From Rubrivivax gelatinosus (GTDB lineage Bacteria; Pseudomonadota; Gammaproteobacteria; Burkholderiales; Burkholderiaceae_C): DNA of 57,190 nt. The notes under the pieces were generated by a model. It saw only the letters and a list, made by a program, of their open reading frames with translations, ran no database searches and was not told where the DNA came from. The stretch is taken from assembly GCF_004340905.1 (NCBI RefSeq), contig NZ_SLXD01000008.1:1-57190 (forward strand), in the 5' to 3' direction. Position numbers and translations under genes: made by a program. The stretch's first letter is position 1. Each line of letters starts with the position of its first letter. Positions 56,901 to 57,190 of this stretch are shown piece after piece.

Positions 56901-57190
56901 CAGCAAGGTCTACGGCGCGGCCGACCCGACGCTGGGCTACGTGGTCGACGCCAGCGACCTGAAGTACGCCGACACGGCGGCGGTGGTCAGCGGCGTCTCG
57001 CTGGCCACGGCCACCGGCGCGGCGGCGACGGCCGGCACGCATGCCATCACGGCCAGCGGCGGCGCGGCGTCCAACTACGAGCTGGTGCTGCACGAGGGCA
57101 CGCTGACGGTGGCCAAGGCGCAGCTGACGGTGAGCGCCAACGGCGCGAGCAAGGTCTACGGCGCGGCCGACCCGACGCTGGGCTACACGG
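47965..57190 (+). CDS. giant two-partner secreted filamentous adhesin (TpsA), incomplete at right edge
   Basis: The frame is open from ATG 47965 to the window end, about 3,075 codons. It starts with an extended signal peptide (MNHGPGALNRIYRLVWNDST, then a basic stretch and the hydrophobic GVVLGAGLVLGSTAAWAGPP). The secretion/haemagglutination domain follows at about 60-330 with FDIGSQARVQIQQPNARSVL and the VNPNGIVFGRGSRVDVGGLV block, the diagnostic NPNGI signature of TpsA proteins. After a beta-helical part come the NSLVGS repeats (50038-53493), further beta-rich sequence, and YDG/MBG repeats (from about 55500) that are still continuing. GGAG 6-10 bp before ATG serves as ribosome binding site. 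It should be exported by the upstream TpsB and displayed on or shed from the surface; the ligand is unknown. Confidence 0.93.
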   Translation, partial: MNHGPGALNRIYRLVWNDSTGACVAVAEGTRARGKRSSGVAGVVLGAGLVLGSTAAWAGPPAANALPQGGQLVSGQATAQRQGARLDISQTSQRAAINWTNFDIGSQARVQIQQPNARSVLLNRVTGADPSAIHGRLDANGQVLLVNPNGIVFGRGSRVDVGGLVASTLDIADADFAAGRLKFTRGTATGSVVNQGTINAAAGGYVALLAPEVINEGLVSARLGTVALAAGDAVTLDVAGSELLGVRVDPATVAALVENRQIVQAEDGRVILSAGAAQRLREQAVAGSAGADALVDDGGTLRLVSAGGRVEAGSGRVQIEGSTVEVDGRVAAAGGRIDVQADYLGQGGVLDTSVASGRGGRITVDAGSVVQTASAALKADGSRGGEVRLTADERVYSSATFSAQGRAGRGGDVALTADSVQLRAATLDASGRDGGGRVRVGGGFQGGDADLANARELGVNGTTVLRADATRRGDGGEVVLWSDERTTFGGRVSARGGARGGNGGSAEVSGKQDLVFGGTADLAAPKGRAGRLLLDPRNIIIDNAGNSIASLSLDDPTAAADNGFGTFTKVLSNGNVIISAPQADTGATSDTGAVYLFNASTGALLSNLRGAAAGDRAGSGGVQVLSSENYLVLSPRYGTVSSVNTFSSSTADPNTVPGASAYAIQQSTTASAGAVTWQSKAGSGSTTIGSGNSLVGSTTNTDSVTRYSYTGNTINNLGAITITADDRLGNITTYDVYGSVATAGTTTITELANGNVVVAAPNWYNGRGAAAWINGSTGVLANGAAGGAVSSSTAFVGSTGIRSQALVDTDSSSKKVYVIGVDQSLPYTYTQGATNRRTAPPGGAGDAVGQSITALSDGSFVVSSPAWTNGASAYAGAVTYGPAGGGAGTVGAGNSLVGSHAYDFVGSGGIFAVGSGDYVVASPYWSDSGNGAVGRYLENAPNGAVTWVAGGTGHVYGGSSTGATVGSGNSLTGSAGSALGALDSSASAPYTTYDYSATYVLTTTQSTRTQASGIGVTVLDNGNYLAVNRAWNGGYGSVSFGQGTSGLAGAVSSANSLVGSNVGDSAYNSIVLLSDSHYLVVSPYSDVGASDGGAVTWGSGSSGVSGTVSTANSLYGSHVGDRVGLGGALPVGTLDADGRRPNAIVLSPHWGNRSAATSTVAYGAVTWIDGSDGQARGEAGTGAAVAAANSLVGSHDGDYVGSIHLTDARSTTSVGNGSNLQQVQGAWDAQLSASVDLLANGDYIVRSPGWDSGKGAVSWGAGASGTAGAVSASNSLVGSISDVVSTSTATQTRAGMSFTDTTYRLTTTGDHVGLLGFTLANGNYLAISPLWNGGRGAVTWVGSGQRTGTVSSSNSLVGSTPDTYADVNQSSITAVGDRLGTMPNASWVVPVVSETTSGGNTYTTTSQRLVGPYNFGVASTVATESWYSGGGSVTLGRNYYVNYGPQNLSLVSEWDYLTTNFRYNGVPIVKELANGNVLVASPGWNNTGAAQAGAVSWINGSTGALAGGGSGGTLSASNSLVGSHAGDVLGYRLPVDGVAELSNGNFILLNPQWYAERGAATWGSGTAGVTGTVSASNSLVGSTGSGSLGFTTTNSAYRLLPNGDLNGDWVDRTSDLAGDRVGDGGVTVLADGNAVIGSPLWSQSSAWTQVDRPESLGAATWINGSNGQLKTGAAGGTISATNSLVGGQHGDAVGYNAWVDPYSGLHYVTSGVTALDGGAYVVASPWWSNGSTTGVGAVTHVAAGGRVGTVGTSNSLVGGSAGDHIGRTLSGYDAYTFGAQIDRGIVVVESGGQKNYLVRSTDWTNTFSGGAAAGAVTWVDGSTGRAYGESGKAATVSERNSLVGNSAADGVGTQFIVLTREVSGVQVATGDVLALSNLTDCGEAGAGAITLISGAHGASGPVSWRNSVIGLAAASDNLSTSGFDGSSYTSDLRATLLPSLVTSAEQVAWRPLVWVNPNATTGANASQALALTLLADNNSAPVSSDQINGVGGNANWDGSLYAGNGSGFTGIGGSSGLLAFNTHTGQDAVITPQAITAMLNAGTAVTLQASNDITVLRDIVVSAGGHGGDLTLEAGRSVYLRAVILTDNGDFNVIANQSLANGVVDADCSACTAQIIQATGSLIDAGSGNVSMRLLDGSDKTYGDAGNLLLASIDGAQVLLSNAGVDASSRGMGLRFQDAATIGSADTDSVSLFARGNSAASGGVVLAWDTQFSGWGSFTIASADDSGGMRLGASSGGGFALTAAEIGALIQHSDSFGNLQFGSGDQSGSTIVSSLDFSQASMLRGGATLDTSVGIVGGSGGVSVTGTLTTAVSTDWNFELSATDGTLSLAASSHVNAATGTLVLTTHGGSITQGADATVDATRLHLQGDGTVTMTAGSNTLGTLTGHAGGLNLRTVAAVTVGNQGLSTDSGLTLHASGASSDITLAGTVSNGSGNLVLAAGRHFVNSTTVDTGIDAGSGRYLVYSTSPSGTTEGMTGYDKHYAQSYSAGSTPAYAASGDWFLYSVAPTLTVTAGSGSSVVYGSGASTPTVSITGFIDGDTVASATTGALDTSLSSYTASGAGYIPVGSYTLALDGQGSFASDLGYTINVTTGSSTLTVTPKAINVSGLSANGKVYDGTTSTTVSGTAAIIGGGSASGDGKYLSADVVSVSGTATGAFADRHAGTGKSVTLSGLTLSGADAANYTISTDSVTADITRKTLTVSGLSVASSKVYDGSLSATVSGSGSLLSSQAAGSGSSGDGRAYSGDTIALSGTATGSYNAASVASANTVSFGGLTLSGAEAGNYVLDLGSQAATITPKALTITGLTAQNKVYDATTAASFSGSAALSGVVGSDVVALTGTLAAAFANADAGTNKGITTSGLTLTGAAAGNYSLTALTAQADITARTLDVNALDRSKTYGGADPTLSFSVGGLGLVGGDSAADVFAGLLSTVTGASATAGTHAITQGTLAVADGNYQLGTFTAGTLTVAKAQLDVTAADRSKVYGAADPTLGYVVDASDLKYADTAAVVSGVSLATATGAAATAGTHAITASGGAASNYELVLHEGTLTVAKAQLTVSANGASKVYGAADPTLGYT
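50038..53493 (+). repeat. thirteen in-frame NSLVGS-type repeats in the adhesin
   Basis: AACAGCCTGGTCGGC-like words start at 50038, 50644, 50869, 51127, 51298, 51529, 51784, 52024, 52516, 52693, 53008, 53224 and 53482. All spacings are multiples of three, mostly 171-258 nt (57-86 codons). Each unit reads roughly NG(N)YVV-SP-W-N-GA, then GAVTW..G.TG, then VS..NSLVGS..GD.VG. This looks like a propeller- or beta-helix-forming module. Two intervals (606 and 492 nt) suggest units whose NSLVGS word has diverged. Confidence 0.9.
55500..57190 (+). repeat. YDG/MBG-type repeats near the adhesin right end
   Basis: Lysine-Val-Tyr words (K-V/T-Y-D/G) start at 55801, 56092, 56392, 56650, 56905 and 57151, with spacings 291, 300, 258, 255 and 246 nt, all in frame. 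The first three read KVYDGTT, KVYDGSL and KVYDATT, as in YDG domains; the last three read K(T/V)YG(G/A)ADPTL, as in MBG domains. An earlier VVYGSGASTPTVSITG at about 55520 starts the series. The last two units are nearly identical in DNA (AAGGTCTACGGCGCGGCCGA in both), pointing to recent duplication. Confidence 0.88.

Noticed and set aside
47959..57093. A 3,044-codon open frame on the minus strand across the adhesin gene
   Set aside because: It is the mirror of the adhesin repeats: GC-rich codons leave few antisense stops. Its composition is a monotonous Ala/Arg/Val/Gly/Asp mixture, while the plus strand shows a signal peptide, TPS domain and defined repeats.

Overview
The window comes from a very GC-rich betaproteobacterium, almost certainly Burkholderiales. 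The gene family mix, long GC-driven antisense reading frames and conserved housekeeping order suggest the Rubrivivax/Leptothrix/Ideonella-like group; this placement is inference, because there is no rRNA in the window. No tRNA, rRNA or CRISPR array was seen.

Layout. (1) 1-3503 is an accessory, visibly lower-GC stretch. It holds the start of an IS1182-type transposase running off the left edge, then an integron-like gene cassette array: a trypsin-like protease and GNAT acetyltransferases, with one textbook 60-bp attC site and one degenerate one. No integrase is in the window. (2) 3568-18014 is ordinary chromosome. It carries a uridine-kinase-like P-loop protein, a small membrane protein, isochorismatase-type and VOC proteins, a hemerythrin-GGDEF diguanylate cyclase, a class V aminotransferase, DUF2917 facing a MocR regulator, an orphan ParA, an HDOD protein, DUF808, FKBP, DUF3016, glnS, a chorismatase and an MipA/OmpV porin-like protein. 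(3) 18027-30411, all on the minus strand, is a complete calcium-type methanol dehydrogenase locus. In transcription order it reads sensor kinase (mxaY-like), response regulator (mxaX-like), a 476-bp control region, then mxaF-J-G-I-R-S-A-C-K-L-D. The periplasmic enzyme (MxaF/MxaI) oxidises methanol and passes electrons to cytochrome cL (MxaG). The accessory genes are those known to mature the enzyme, including calcium insertion. Most genes overlap by 1-10 bp; the exceptions carry hairpins (after mxaF and mxaI) or a three-copy ~71-bp tandem repeat (mxaS-mxaA).

(4) 30571-39223 is core housekeeping: a DUF853 HerA-like ATPase divergent from a tight run yebC-purD-hemF-nadD-rsfS-rlmH-maf-rng. RsfS has a long lysine/alanine/proline-rich tail, and a strongly palindromic element sits between rlmH and maf. 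(5) 39245-40443 is the least familiar part: a minimal subtilisin with no signal or propeptide, followed by a 103-residue protein whose C-terminal half resembles a subtilisin propeptide (I9) inhibitor. (6) 40528-45285 holds an iron-dependent alcohol dehydrogenase, a small unknown protein, a YgjP-type metallopeptidase and two overlapping DEAD-box helicases (dbpA, rhlE-like). (7) 45348-57190 holds an unknown gene, then a two-partner secretion pair: a ShlB/FhaC-type transporter and the first ~3,075 codons of a giant repeat-rich adhesin that is still open at the right edge.
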